This document shows positions 17,043-26,633 of a DNA stretch of 39,834 bases, piece after piece. A model generated the notes under the pieces. That model was given only the letters and a program-made list of their open reading frames with translations, ran no database searches and had not been told where the DNA came from. This DNA comes from an uncultured Roseburia sp. (lineage in GTDB: Bacteria; Bacillota; Clostridia; Lachnospirales; Lachnospiraceae): positions 1 through 39,834 of the forward strand of contig CANOCV010000027.1 of assembly GCA_947564465.1 (NCBI GenBank), in the 5' to 3' direction. Every line of letters starts with the position of its first letter. Position 1 is the first letter of the stretch. The position numbers were made by a program, and so were the translations under genes.

Positions 17043-17711
17043 ATGTGGTGTCCAAAATGCAAAAACGAATATATCGCCGGAATTACGATGTGTTCGGACT
17101 GTAACATTCCGTTGGTAGAAGAGCTGACAAAAGAAAATACTATGCCGTATGAGGATACATCCATATCGCTTTCCGATATCTTCACGGATGATATGACGCA
17201 GCCTGAGGAGAAAGATAATCGCCAGTCTTCTTCCAAATCAAAAGTATATGTAAAAAAGGATATGAAATATGAGGATGTGAAATCTACGGCCTACACCTTT
17301 ATAACAGTCGGCATCATAGGTATCTTGTTTTTAATCTTGATCGGACTTGACGTAATCTCTCTTTCCATGACTTCTTATATGAGAACTCTGATGATTATCG
17401 TAATGGGAACTCTGTTTCTTATATTTCTTGTCATCGGCGTCCGCTATTTTAGGAAGCTTTCTTCCCTGAAGGCCGAGATCCAAGAGGAGGAAACCGCCTC
17501 GAAGGACATTCTCGACTGGTTTTTGACAAACCATACGGCGTCTTCCATTGACAGTCAAATCGCCGATAAGCCCTCTGAAGAGGAGCAGCTTTATTTTGCC
17601 CGCTATGAAATTATGATGCAGGCTCTGCAGCAGCAATTTTCTTCCTTGGACGAAAGCTTTGCGGACCATATGATCGAAGAAATCTATGAAAAAATATTTA
17701 TAACAGAATAA
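17043..17711 (+). CDS. Zinc-ribbon protein with two transmembrane segments
   Basis: 222 residues from the ATG at 17043, with AAGGAGG 8 nt upstream; an in-frame ATG at 16983 lies inside the -35 box and is rejected. Cys3, Cys6, Cys17 and Cys20 form a CxxC...CxxC zinc ribbon. Residues 25-80 are acidic and hydrophilic. Transmembrane segments lie at about 84-105 and 112-134. The C-terminal 85 residues are acidic and probably cytosolic. I do not recognise a named family; such zinc-ribbon membrane proteins are common in Lachnospiraceae. It is 19 nt upstream of xpt and probably cotranscribed, which does not by itself define a function. Confidence 0.85.
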   Translation: MWCPKCKNEYIAGITMCSDCNIPLVEELTKENTMPYEDTSISLSDIFTDDMTQPEEKDNRQSSSKSKVYVKKDMKYEDVKSTAYTFITVGIIGILFLILIGLDVISLSMTSYMRTLMIIVMGTLFLIFLVIGVRYFRKLSSLKAEIQEEETASKDILDWFLTNHTASSIDSQIADKPSEEEQLYFARYEIMMQALQQQFSSLDESFADHMIEEIYEKIFITE

Positions 17712-17730
17712 ACGACATGAGGTGATACAT

Positions 17731-18315
17731 ATGAAATTATTAAAAGAAAAAATTATCTCCGAGGGAATTGCAGTAAACGAGAATATACTAAAAGTCGACG
17801 GCTTTATCAACCACCTTGTAGATCCGATTCTTATGGCAAAAATCGGTGAAGAATTCGGAACTCATTTTGCAAATCAGGGCATCACTAAGATTGTTACCGT
17901 CGAAAGCTCCGGTATTGCGCCTGCGCTTATGACCGCATATACCATGGGACTTCCGATGATAATCTTAAAAAAAGAGCCCTCCAAAGCTCTGAATCAAAAT
18001 CTTTACCAGACCGTTGTCACCTCCTACACCAAGGGCACAAGCTACGAGTTGACAATGTCGCAAAATTATATTTCACAGGACGACCATGTTCTTATTATCG
18101 ACGACTTTTTGGCAAACGGAGAAACCGCAACGGGCGCTATCCGCCTGATTCGCAAGGCACACGCCACAATTGCCGGCTTAGGCGTTCTGATTGAAAAATC
18201 TTTTCAGCCCGGACGTGAAAAATTAGATCAACAGGGAGTTCACGTACATGCACTGGCCAGAATCTCCAAGCTGGCAGAGAATGTCATTGAATTTATTCCG
18301 GATGAAAACGAATAA
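17731..18315 (+). CDS. xpt: Xanthine phosphoribosyltransferase
   Basis: 194 residues, equal to Bacillus subtilis Xpt. The ATG at 17731 has GAGGTGAT upstream; an in-frame GTG at 17722 overlaps that site. The enzyme salvages xanthine with PRPP to XMP. The PRPP-binding loop HVLIIDDFLANGETA is at 119-133, and VTVESSGIAPA (55-65) is the family substrate-side motif. In many Firmicutes a purine riboswitch precedes xpt; none is present here, because the gene is second in a transcript behind the zinc-ribbon gene. A strong terminator follows. Confidence 0.96.
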   Translation: MKLLKEKIISEGIAVNENILKVDGFINHLVDPILMAKIGEEFGTHFANQGITKIVTVESSGIAPALMTAYTMGLPMIILKKEPSKALNQNLYQTVVTSYTKGTSYELTMSQNYISQDDHVLIIDDFLANGETATGAIRLIRKAHATIAGLGVLIEKSFQPGREKLDQQGVHVHALARISKLAENVIEFIPDENE

Positions 18316-18321
18316 CCAGAC

Positions 18322-18366
18322 AAATCCCCGGACTTTTATAACCCAAAAGTCCGGGGATTTCTTTTG
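18322..18366. terminator. Bidirectional intrinsic terminator between xpt and the zinc-ribbon/TPR gene
   Basis: Perfect 16-bp arms AAATCCCCGGACTTTT (18322-18337) and AAAAGTCCGGGGATTT (18345-18360), with CTTTTGTTTT following on plus. It lies between two converging genes. The plus-strand T tract is better than the minus one. Confidence 0.9.
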
Positions 18367-18374
18367 TTTTCAGC

Positions 18375-19508
18375 CTACTCTTCCACTTCCGGCTGATAAA
18401 TATAATTATACCTTATTACTCTGCTGGACAGGCCATGATTGTCATATGCAATCACCGACAGGATGTTATTGCCCGCCGGCATTTCAAGCGGAGACGAATA
18501 CTTTGCGCTCGTCGCATCCGGTGTCGTTCCGTCCCAGGTATAATACACACTGCAGTTATCCGGAATCGTTATTGTTATTCTCTGTGCGTCCGTGTACGTT
18601 CCGCTTGACGGAGATACATACGGCACATCCGGGGCCTTAAATTCTATCTCGTATTTTGCCACGGCCACTTCACTGTATATCCCGCGTTCATCCTTTGCCA
18701 CGGCCCGGATTTCCACCTCCCCTTCTTTTAACGGAATTGCTTCGTCGTAAACTCTGCCGCTTGCGACCGGATCCACACCGTTTAGCGCATAATATATCGT
18801 GCAATCCGGCTGCGCCGACAGCCTGATTTCCATCTCTTCATTATAATATCCCTCTTCCTCGGAAAATTCCGGCGGCGCAACCAGATAATCCTCAAAAAGT
18901 TCTTCCAGATCTGTGTCCTTTAATTCCTCATAACATTCCATAATCTTTGCATATTTTTTCTGAGAATCATACAGAGCAAGCAGCATCTCATACGCCTCCT
19001 CATGCTCCGGCTCTATTTTTATCACCCTCTCCAGCATGCGCTCCTTCGCATCGTCATCTTCCCGCAGGTCATAAAGCCTGGCAAGCTCCATCATAACCTC
19101 CGTATTTTCTTCTTCCAGCTCAAGCGCCCTCTGTAAAAATGAAATGGACTTTGTGTAGTCCTTCTTTTGCTTTGCAATCATTCCCTGCGCATACTGATAA
19201 TCAAACGAATTTCTTCTCTGCTCCCTTACTACAAGAAACACGGTAAGACCAAGAAGAACGCAACAAACGGCAATACCGGCGATAAGCGGCGTATAATTCT
19301 TCTTTTTCTTCTTTTGTTTGGAAGATCTTACTTTTTGTCCGGCATTGTTTTTCGGCTGTGTAGCTTTGTTATTCTCCGTATCCATCATGGATTTCAGCCA
19401 GTCATCCTCCAAAACATTATAGTCCGGTACAATCTGCGCTTCATGGCCGCAGACTGAACAATAGACACATCCTACCTTAATCTCTGCACCACAATTTGCA
19501 CATTTCAT
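18375..19508 (-). CDS. Zinc-ribbon membrane protein with TPR-like repeats and two chitobiase/HEX-C-like beta domains
   Basis: 377 residues from the ATG at 19508; a GTG two codons earlier is part of the GGGGGG-containing ribosome site. The N-terminus has a zinc ribbon (Cys3, Cys6, Cys17, Cys20). A lysine-rich stretch (64-70) precedes one transmembrane helix (73-94). TPR-like helices lie at about 104-205. Two repeats follow at about 217-290 and 300-370, each with a YY...(N/D)G..P pattern (YYALNGVDP, YYTWDGTTP), like CHB_HEX_C_1 domains. The predicted layout is a cytosolic zinc ribbon and extracellular TPR and beta domains, suggesting envelope or glycan contact (inference). It begins 10 nt after folD and is probably cotranscribed with fhs and folD. 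Confidence 0.82.
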   Translation of the reverse strand: MKCANCGAEIKVGCVYCSVCGHEAQIVPDYNVLEDDWLKSMMDTENNKATQPKNNAGQKVRSSKQKKKKKNYTPLIAGIAVCCVLLGLTVFLVVREQRRNSFDYQYAQGMIAKQKKDYTKSISFLQRALELEEENTEVMMELARLYDLREDDDAKERMLERVIKIEPEHEEAYEMLLALYDSQKKYAKIMECYEELKDTDLEELFEDYLVAPPEFSEEEGYYNEEMEIRLSAQPDCTIYYALNGVDPVASGRVYDEAIPLKEGEVEIRAVAKDERGIYSEVAVAKYEIEFKAPDVPYVSPSSGTYTDAQRITITIPDNCSVYYTWDGTTPDATSAKYSSPLEMPAGNNILSVIAYDNHGLSSRVIRYNYIYQPEVEE

Positions 19509-19518
19509 CGGCACCCCC

Positions 19519-20358
19519 CTAATCTGTCATCGCCTGCACGCAGTTATTCATTAACATCGCAATTGTCATCGGTCCCACACCGCCCGGAACAGGTGTAATC
19601 GCCGTACAAAGCGGTTCCACCTCATCAAATTTGACGTCCCCGGACAGCTTATTATTTTCATCGCGATGAATCCCTACGTCAATCACGACTGCCCCCTCTT
19701 TTACATAGGATGCGTCAATAAATTCTTTTTTTCCGATTGCAACAATTAAAATATCAGCTCTCTTACACACTTCTTTTAAATTTTTCGTCTTTGAATGCGT
19801 AATGGTCACGGTCGCATTCTCACGCAGCATCAAAAGCGCCATCGGCTTTCCTACAATGTTGCTCCTTCCTACAATCACGCAGCTCTTTCCCTCTATTTCT
19901 ATCTCGGAGCGTTTCAGAAGCTGAATAATTCCGGCCGGAGTGCAGGACACAAACCCCTTCTGACCGATTGTCAGAGCCCCCACGCTCTGCGGATGAAAAC
20001 CGTCTACATCCTTTTTCGGAGAAATCGCTTTGATAACCGTATTCTCGTCAATATGCGCCGGAACCGGAAGCTGTACAAGTATTCCCTTTACCTGTCCGTC
20101 CTGATTCAAACGCTCAATCAGCTCTAAAAGCTCCTCCTGCGTCGTCTCCTTTGGAAGCTCATACGAAAGCGAATCAATTCCGATGTATTCACATGCTCTT
20201 TTTTTATTGCGGACATATACACTTGAAGCCGGGTCGTCTCCCACCTGAATAACCGCAAGCGCTCCCGTAATCCCCTGTTTCTTCAACTCTGCCACCTTTA
20301 ATTTCAACTCTTCCTTAATATCCGCTGAAATGCATTTTCCATCTATCAACTTTGCCAT
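19519..20358 (-). CDS. folD: Bifunctional methylenetetrahydrofolate dehydrogenase/cyclohydrolase
   Basis: 279 residues. The enzyme interconverts methylene-, methenyl- and formyl-tetrahydrofolate. The catalytic pair Tyr48/Lys52 lies in SSVYVRNKK. QLPVPAHID, the NADP-binding GRSNIVGKP and the C-terminal PVPGGVGPMT motif are all present. GGAGG lies before the ATG. It is 14 nt after fhs, and together they form the folate one-carbon branch that links formate to purine, Met and acetyl-CoA synthesis. Confidence 0.97.
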   Translation of the reverse strand: MAKLIDGKCISADIKEELKLKVAELKKQGITGALAVIQVGDDPASSVYVRNKKRACEYIGIDSLSYELPKETTQEELLELIERLNQDGQVKGILVQLPVPAHIDENTVIKAISPKKDVDGFHPQSVGALTIGQKGFVSCTPAGIIQLLKRSEIEIEGKSCVIVGRSNIVGKPMALLMLRENATVTITHSKTKNLKEVCKRADILIVAIGKKEFIDASYVKEGAVVIDVGIHRDENNKLSGDVKFDEVEPLCTAITPVPGGVGPMTIAMLMNNCVQAMTD

Positions 20359-20372
20359 TGCTATTCCTCCGC

Positions 20373-22043
20373 TTAAAATAAACCTGTGATTACACCTTCA
20401 CTATTTACATCAATGCCATTTGCCGCCGGAACCTTCGGAAGTCCGGGCATTGTCATAATCGCTCCCGTTATGGCGACTACAAAGCCGGCGCCGGCAGACA
20501 CATAGGCCTCCCGCACATTCAGTGTAAAGTCCCTAGGACGCCCCAGCTTACTCATATCATCCGACAGAGAATACTGTGTCTTTGCCATACATACCGGGAA
20601 ATCTCCCATTCCCAGCTGTTCAATCCGCTTTAATTCTCTCTGGGCCGCCGGAGAATATGTTACGTCTTTCGCCCCATATATTTCCTTAGCAACCTTTTCA
20701 ATTTTCTCCGTCAAAGACAGCGAATCCTCATAAAGAGGCGCAAAGTCGGATGTCTTCGTCTCCAACGTCTGAAGAACCTTATTTGCAAGGGCAACGCCGC
20801 CCTCTCCGCCGCGCTCCCATACACGCGACAAAGCAAACTCACAGTCCCGCTCCCTGCAAAACTGCTCCACAAATGCGATTTCCTGCTCCGTGTCAGTAAC
20901 AAAAGAATTGAGTGTCACCACCACCGGCACATTATATTTTTGAAGATTTTCAATGTGCTTCTCAAGATTAACAATTCCCTTTTGCAATGCGTCAAGGTTC
21001 TCCTCTGACAGCGCATCCTTTAAAACGCCGCCGTTATATTTCAAGGCCCGTATTGTTGCGACCAACACAACCGCATCCGGCTTCAATCCCGCCATACGGC
21101 ATTTAATATCGAAAAACTTCTCCGCGCCAAGATCCGCTCCGAATCCGGCCTCCGTAATCACAATGTCCGCCAGCTTTAACGCCGTCTTTGTGGCGCGTAC
21201 GCTGTTACAGCCATGCGCAATATTGGCAAACGGCCCCCCATGCACAATCGCCGGGTTATGCTCCAGTGTCTGAATCAAATTCGGCTTCAGCGCATCCTTT
21301 AACAATGCCGCCATAGAGCCGGTAGCATGCAGATCATCCGCTGTCACAGGCTTCCCGTCAAAGGTGTAGGCAACAATCATTCTTCCCAGACGTTTCTTTA
21401 AATCCTCCATATTGTCCGCAAGACAGAGCACCGCCATAATCTCCGATGCCACGGTAATAATGAAATGATCTTCCCGCACCATACCGTCCATCTTGCTGCC
21501 CAGTCCGATTACAATATTGCGGAGCGCACGGTCATTCATATCAAGACAGCGCTTCCACACTACCTGCCTCGGATCTATCCCAAGCTCGTTTCCCTGCTGA
21601 ATATGATTATCCAAAAGCGCCGCAAGAAGATTATTGGCAGAGGTAATCGCATGAAAATCCCCTGTAAAATGCAAATTCAAATCCTCCATCGGCACTACCT
21701 GTGCATAACCGCCTCCGGCCGCACCGCCTTTAATTCCAAAGCAGGGACCTAAAGAAGGCTCACGCAGGGCCAGCACCGCCTTTTTCCCCAGTTTTCCAAA
21801 AGCCTCACCAAGTCCGATACTTGTCGTTGTCTTACCCTCTCCCGCCGGTGTCGGATTGATTGCCGTTACCAGCACAAGCTTTCCGTCCTCGCGATCCTTT
21901 ATCCGTTCCCACAGCCCGTCGGAAAGCTTCGCCTTGTATTTTCCGTACAATTCCAGCTCATCCTCTGATATGCCAAGCTGCGCCGCTATCTCTGTAATAT
22001 GATCCATTTTTGCTTCCTGGGCAATCTCAATATCACTCTTCAT
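20373..22043 (-). CDS. fhs: Formate--tetrahydrofolate ligase
   Basis: 556 residues, full family length. The enzyme makes 10-formyltetrahydrofolate from formate, tetrahydrofolate and ATP. The ATP-binding loop [12 protein letters not shown] is at 63-74; [21 protein letters not shown] (quoted in part as [14 protein letters not shown]) and the C-terminal TMPGLPK motif are typical. AAGGAGG precedes the ATG. It lies 37 nt after ftsK and 14 nt before folD. Large amounts are made in acetogens, but no other Wood-Ljungdahl genes are in this window. Confidence 0.97.
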   Translation of the reverse strand: MKSDIEIAQEAKMDHITEIAAQLGISEDELELYGKYKAKLSDGLWERIKDREDGKLVLVTAINPTPAGEGKTTTSIGLGEAFGKLGKKAVLALREPSLGPCFGIKGGAAGGGYAQVVPMEDLNLHFTGDFHAITSANNLLAALLDNHIQQGNELGIDPRQVVWKRCLDMNDRALRNIVIGLGSKMDGMVREDHFIITVASEIMAVLCLADNMEDLKKRLGRMIVAYTFDGKPVTADDLHATGSMAALLKDALKPNLIQTLEHNPAIVHGGPFANIAHGCNSVRATKTALKLADIVITEAGFGADLGAEKFFDIKCRMAGLKPDAVVLVATIRALKYNGGVLKDALSEENLDALQKGIVNLEKHIENLQKYNVPVVVTLNSFVTDTEQEIAFVEQFCRERDCEFALSRVWERGGEGGVALANKVLQTLETKTSDFAPLYEDSLSLTEKIEKVAKEIYGAKDVTYSPAAQRELKRIEQLGMGDFPVCMAKTQYSLSDDMSKLGRPRDFTLNVREAYVSAGAGFVVAITGAIMTMPGLPKVPAANGIDVNSEGVITGLF

Positions 22044-22080
22044 CCTTTTTCCTCCTTAAACTCTCCCATTCTATGGCTAT

Positions 22081-24606
22081 TTAAAGGTTCTCTTCTACAT
22101 ACACATCCAGCTGCTCCGGCGACATCAGCACCTGTCTGGGCTTGGTTCCCTCATCCGGTCCTACAACTCCGGCTTCCTCAAGCTGATCCATAATGCGCGC
22201 GGCGCGGTTAAATCCAATCTTAAAATAGCGCTGCAGCATACCGATAGAGCCCTTGTCTTTATCAATCAAAAGCTTTGCGGCATCCAAAAAATATACGTCG
22301 CGGTCATCCCCCGGCGCCCCCGCATTTTCACCGGATACGGATGCTGCACTGATTGTACTCACCTTCGTCTCAATCTCTTCACTGTACGAAACTTCACCAT
22401 GCTGATTCTTTATAAACTCTACAACATCGGAAACCTCTTTATCGGAAACAAACGCCCCCTGCACACGCTGCGGTTTCTGGAGCCCCTGCGGGTAAAAAAG
22501 CATATCGCCCTTTCCAAGCAGCTTCTCCGCTCCGTTCATATCAAGAATCGTCCGTGAATCCACACCTGAAGTAACGGAAAACGCAATCCTTGACGGCATA
22601 TTTGCCTTGATTAATCCGGTAATGACATTGACGGACGGACGCTGGGTCGCAATAATCAAGTGGATACCCGCAGCTCTGGCAAGCTGCGCAAGACGGCAGA
22701 TTGCGTCCTCCACGTCACCCGGAGCCACCATCATAAGATCCGCCAGCTCGTCTACAATTATGACAATCTGAGGCATCTTTTGGGGCTTTGTCGGATCATC
22801 CTCGGCCGTAACCGCCTCTACCTTCTGGTTATATCCCTTAAGATCACGCACTCCGTATTCCGCAAATTTATTATATCGGTCTGTCATCTCCGACACCGCC
22901 CAATGCAAGGCTCCCGCTGCTTTTTTCGGGTCCGTTACAACAGGGATAAACAGATGCGGTATTCCGTTGTAAACACTTAATTCCACTACCTTCGGATCAA
23001 TCATAATCAATTTCACATCATCCGGATGCGCCCGATAGAGAATACTCATAATAATCGTATTGATACAGACGGACTTACCGGAACCCGTCGCACCCGCAAT
23101 CAGCAAATGCGGCATTTTGGCAATATCCGTGACAACCACGTTCCCGGCAATATCCTTTCCGGCTGCAAATGCAATCGGAGACGGATGACTCTGAAATTCC
23201 TTCGATTCTATAAGCCCCCGGAACATAACAGGCACGCTTTCCTTATTCGGCACCTCAATACCGATTGCCGCTTTTCCGGGAATCGGCGCCTCAATCCTGA
23301 TATCCGGAGCTGCCAAATTCAGCTTAATGTCATCGGCAAGTCCTACGATCTTGCTTACCTTTACTCCCATCTCCGGCTGAATTTCATAGCGGGTAACCGC
23401 CGGTCCGCAGCTGACATTCGTAATGGTAACATTCACATTAAAGTTCTTTAGCGTTTGCTGAAGCTTCATTGCCGTTTCCTGCAAATATCCCTTAGAATCC
23501 CCAACTGCGTTTTTGTCCCCCGGCTTCAAAAGGCTAATCGGAGGAAATTCATAGGAAGCCGTGTCTTCCGCTGTCTTTGAGATCTGCGCCGCTGTCTGCT
23601 CAACCTGCGAGATATCTTCTTCAATCTCCTCTTTTGCCTGTTTTGCAGGACGCTTTTTTGTCCTCTCCGGCTCTTTTTCAGGCGGCTCTTCGTCCTTTGT
23701 ATCTTCAAATAGCGTATGAAAATCAATTTCGGCACTTTCCTTTACAGGCTCTTTTAACTCTTCACCGTCTGTCCCATCCGGCATCTGTCCGCTCGTAAGC
23801 TTTATATGCTCCTCTTTTTCTACCGTCGGAATCTCAGGTATATTTTCAATTTTAATCTCGCTTAGGGCATCTGACTCCGACGGAATATTTGCCGTCTTCA
23901 AAGGAGATGCAAGCTTTGTGTCAAGCGCCACACCGCTTACCTTTTTATCCATCCGCTTTTTAGCGGATACCTTCTCACGTCCGCCTCTGTATTTTTCGTT
24001 TTCTTCCCTGCGGCGTTTATTGTCCTTTGCCGAATCGTAAATCACCTTTCCGCCCCTTTGCAGACCGCGCAGAGCAGAACGTTCCGTAATCAGAATAAGT
24101 GAAATAATCAGCACAATAATATCAATCACATATGTACCAACCGCGCCAAAATTGGGGTAGAGCAGCCTCTCTAACGCTCCGCCGACCAGCCCGCCGCCGC
24201 CTTTCGTCTCCATGCTGACATGAAACGCATCTAAAATTGTCTGATCCTTTTCCGTATCCGTGACAAGCTGGCCGAACAGACACAAAAACGCGATAAACAA
24301 AACGGCCGCAACAAATTTCACTGTCGCAACTTTGTTCTCTCTATTTGAGAGAACAAATACCGTGCCCACAAAAAAGCAGACCGGAAAAACATATGCAATA
24401 AAACCAAACAATCCAAAAAAGAAGGAACTCAATTTATTTCCCGCATTTCCTCCAAGTCCGAAATTCGCAAAAAACAAAATAATGCAAACCGCAAGCAAGA
24501 TCCACAATATGATTTCGTTGCGAAAGGAATTTTCCTGTTGTACGCCGGAATGCTTCTTCGGGGACTGCTTCTTCGAAGTTTTTTTCCCAGTATTACCCGT
24601 TGCCAT
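22081..24606 (-). CDS. ftsK: DNA translocase FtsK/SpoIIIE
   Basis: 841 residues. Four transmembrane segments lie at about 31-53, 61-85, 93-114 and 155-174, followed by a charged linker (180-350). The motor has Walker A GATGSGKS (505-512) and Walker [14 protein letters not shown] (614-626). The C-terminal gamma winged helix (about 770-840, [19 protein letters not shown]) normally reads KOPS/SRS sequences. The protein pumps DNA through the closing septum and, in spore formers, into the forespore. GGAGG lies before the ATG. It follows uppP by 36 nt. Confidence 0.96.
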   Translation of the reverse strand: MATGNTGKKTSKKQSPKKHSGVQQENSFRNEIILWILLAVCIILFFANFGLGGNAGNKLSSFFFGLFGFIAYVFPVCFFVGTVFVLSNRENKVATVKFVAAVLFIAFLCLFGQLVTDTEKDQTILDAFHVSMETKGGGGLVGGALERLLYPNFGAVGTYVIDIIVLIISLILITERSALRGLQRGGKVIYDSAKDNKRRREENEKYRGGREKVSAKKRMDKKVSGVALDTKLASPLKTANIPSESDALSEIKIENIPEIPTVEKEEHIKLTSGQMPDGTDGEELKEPVKESAEIDFHTLFEDTKDEEPPEKEPERTKKRPAKQAKEEIEEDISQVEQTAAQISKTAEDTASYEFPPISLLKPGDKNAVGDSKGYLQETAMKLQQTLKNFNVNVTITNVSCGPAVTRYEIQPEMGVKVSKIVGLADDIKLNLAAPDIRIEAPIPGKAAIGIEVPNKESVPVMFRGLIESKEFQSHPSPIAFAAGKDIAGNVVVTDIAKMPHLLIAGATGSGKSVCINTIIMSILYRAHPDDVKLIMIDPKVVELSVYNGIPHLFIPVVTDPKKAAGALHWAVSEMTDRYNKFAEYGVRDLKGYNQKVEAVTAEDDPTKPQKMPQIVIIVDELADLMMVAPGDVEDAICRLAQLARAAGIHLIIATQRPSVNVITGLIKANMPSRIAFSVTSGVDSRTILDMNGAEKLLGKGDMLFYPQGLQKPQRVQGAFVSDKEVSDVVEFIKNQHGEVSYSEEIETKVSTISAASVSGENAGAPGDDRDVYFLDAAKLLIDKDKGSIGMLQRYFKIGFNRAARIMDQLEEAGVVGPDEGTKPRQVLMSPEQLDVYVEENL

Positions 24607-24642
24607 AATTACCTCCTGAACTGATTGCCCCTCCCCCTTGCC

Positions 24643-25515
24643 TTAGGCAAGGTAAAAATAAGAACCGATGCATACCGCCCCGACAATCAGACAATATATT
24701 GAAAATATCATAAATTTTTTATTCCGTACAATTACCAGCATTGTTTTAATACAGATATAACCGACAACCGCAGCTACCACTGTCCCTGCCACGTAATTTA
24801 ACACGTCATTTCCTTCTATCACAGAAAAATCCACGTCTTTAATCTCAAGAACCAACGCTCCGAGTATTGCGGGAATAGACATAATAAACGAATATTTGAC
24901 GGCAAATCTGCGGTTAAATCCCGCCAGCAGACACGCCGTTATCGTCATTCCGGATCTGGAAATTCCCGGCAAAGTGGCAATCCCCTGACAGATGCCTATA
25001 ATAAACGCATTGGTATACGTTACATTTTTCGGCACCTTTCCGCCGTCCGGTACGCGGTCGGCAATAAACAAAAGAACGGCTGTCAGTATCAGACAGATTC
25101 CCGGGACAATCAAAATCTGTCCCGCCATTTCGACCAGATCCTTTGCCACAATTCCGATCACGCCGGTCGGTATGGTAGACACAATGACCAGCATCACAAA
25201 CTTACGGTAATTGCTGTTTATCACACGGCGGTAAGGCTTCTCCTCTTTCTTCAAATTACCGAAAAAAATGCCTATATTCACGCAGGCATCCCTTATAATG
25301 CAGCAGCCTTCTACGATTAACTTTCCGATATCCTTGTAATACACAGCAAAAACTGCAATTAACGTTCCAATATGAAGAAGAATATCAAAAAACATTCCCG
25401 GTTCCTCTATGCCAAACAGCTGTTTGCAAATCGCCAGATGACCGGAGCTGCTAACCGGAAGAAATTCTGTAATTCCCTGAATAAATCCCATCAATATAGA
25501 TTCTAATAATGACAT
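24643..25515 (-). CDS. uppP: Undecaprenyl-diphosphatase UppP (BacA family)
   Basis: 290 residues from the ATG at 25515, with AAGGAGG 6 nt upstream; the frame is open 50 codons further but runs through the structured leader. The enzyme removes a phosphate from undecaprenyl diphosphate to recycle the wall lipid carrier and gives bacitracin tolerance. The two conserved motifs are present: GFIQGITEFLPVSSSGH (Glu17, Ser22-24, His26) and LPGISRSGMT. About eight hydrophobic helices are visible. It has its own promoter and a structured leader and heads the uppP-ftsK-fhs-folD group. Confidence 0.95.
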   Translation of the reverse strand: MSLLESILMGFIQGITEFLPVSSSGHLAICKQLFGIEEPGMFFDILLHIGTLIAVFAVYYKDIGKLIVEGCCIIRDACVNIGIFFGNLKKEEKPYRRVINSNYRKFVMLVIVSTIPTGVIGIVAKDLVEMAGQILIVPGICLILTAVLLFIADRVPDGGKVPKNVTYTNAFIIGICQGIATLPGISRSGMTITACLLAGFNRRFAVKYSFIMSIPAILGALVLEIKDVDFSVIEGNDVLNYVAGTVVAAVVGYICIKTMLVIVRNKKFMIFSIYCLIVGAVCIGSYFYLA

Positions 25516-25636
25516 AATTGCCTCCTTGGTACATCGACAGCGCCGACACGCACGCTTATTTATCCCTTTCATAACACCGGATGAATTTGGCACCAACCCC
25601 GGATTGATGCCAATACGCACATCTGTGCGCTTCCTA
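25516..25636 (-). promoter_or_regulatory. Structured 5' leader of uppP
   Basis: On minus, a hairpin CGCACA/TGTGCG (25629-25616) is followed by a second with 10-nt arms, TTGGCATCAA (25613-25604) and TTGGTGCCAA (25596-25587). The second is fully paired with one G-U and has a 7-nt loop. No T run follows, and no known riboswitch class was recognised. Confidence 0.5.
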
Positions 25637-25665
25637 ATGATACCATATTTTGAGACTTTTGTCAT
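25637..25665 (-). promoter_or_regulatory. Putative promoter of uppP
   Basis: On minus, -35 ATGACA (25665-25660), 17 bp, then -10 TATCAT (25642-25637); each box is 5/6. The leader to the ATG is about 115 nt. Confidence 0.65.
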
Positions 25666-25708
25666 TAAAAGGTTTCTTTTCTTCCCTATTTTCTACCGTA
25701 TTAATTTC

Positions 25709-26503
25709 TTAAGATTTTTTTAACGTTTCAATCATATTATGAAGCTTTTTCAATGCCTCGTCGATTCCCCCGACCGCATCAATCAGTCCTTCCTCCACGG
25801 CCTGCGCACCGACAAGAATCGTTCCCAGATCCTTTGTGAGCATTCCCGTATTCATCATCATTTCTTCAAGTCTTGCCATTTTAGCATGACAGTGATTCTC
25901 CACAAAGCTTAAAATTCTGTCCTGCATCTGCTTAAAATAATCGTAGGTGGACGGCGCCCCTATTACCGTTCCGCTCATCCTGACCGGATGGATTACCATG
26001 GTACCCGTCGGCACAATAAAAGAGTAATTCGTAGAGACAGCCAACGGCACGCCGATGGAATGGCTTCCTCCAAGCACAAGAGAAACCGTAGGCTTACTTA
26101 AAGAGGCAAGCATCTCGGCGATTGCCAGCCCCGACTCCACATCTCCGCCAACTGTATTTAAAAGCACCAAAACTCCGTCTACATCTTTGGAATCCTCAAT
26201 CTCCGCCAGACGCGGCAGCACATGCTCATATTTTGTCGTTTTTGTATTGGATGAAAGACATTCATGCCCCTCTACTTCTCCAATCACAGACAACAGATGG
26301 ATACGATGGTCGTATCGGTTTTCTAAAAGTGAAATCTGTCCGCTCTCTTTTATATTTTCATCCGTCTTCTGATTTTTCTCCTCCGTCTGTTTTTTCTGTT
26401 CTTCTGTTTGATTATTTTTCTCGTTTTTACCCGACATGATTTCCGGCAGCTCCTCCATTACACTATTTCTGGCCATCTGAATTTCATCCATATCTCTCTT
26501 CAT
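25709..26503 (-). CDS. tepA: ClpP-fold serine peptidase TepA/YmfB-like
   Basis: 264 residues. The first 60 are charged and Gln/Glu/Lys-rich with no signal peptide. The ClpP/crotonase-like peptidase domain follows. The catalytic serine is probably Ser149 in GGSHSIG, and the histidine His172 in VIHPVRMSG; the acidic member is less certain (Asp225 region). GGGG precedes the ATG. Bacillus TepA was linked to protein secretion and spore germination; clostridial orthologues lie beside ftsK, as here (with uppP between). It has no AAA+ partner nearby. Confidence 0.88.
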   Translation of the reverse strand: MKRDMDEIQMARNSVMEELPEIMSGKNEKNNQTEEQKKQTEEKNQKTDENIKESGQISLLENRYDHRIHLLSVIGEVEGHECLSSNTKTTKYEHVLPRLAEIEDSKDVDGVLVLLNTVGGDVESGLAIAEMLASLSKPTVSLVLGGSHSIGVPLAVSTNYSFIVPTGTMVIHPVRMSGTVIGAPSTYDYFKQMQDRILSFVENHCHAKMARLEEMMMNTGMLTKDLGTILVGAQAVEEGLIDAVGGIDEALKKLHNMIETLKKS

Positions 26504-26578
26504 CTCATCAACCCCTTTTCTCTATATGTGTATTCGAAAGAAAGAATCCCGCCACTGCGCAATACCATCTTACGGTAA

Positions 26579-26607
26579 ACAAAAAAGCAGGCGATCATCG
26601 CCTGCTT
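26579..26607 (-). terminator. Intrinsic terminator after glgA
   Basis: On minus, AAGCAGGCGAT (26607-26597) pairs with ATCGCCTGCTT (26595-26585), followed by TTTTTT and GTTT. It closes the glgA transcript ahead of tepA. Confidence 0.85.
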
Positions 26608-26633
26608 ATTATATGTGTTTTCACTTATTCTAT

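Noticed and set aside
17700..17730. Purine riboswitch before xpt
   Set aside because: Only 19 nt separate it from the previous gene, and the leader of that gene is about 25 nt; neither can hold the aptamer.
25516..25665. 50-residue extension of UppP
   Set aside because: It coincides with the promoter and structured leader, and the residues are basic and unlike the family.
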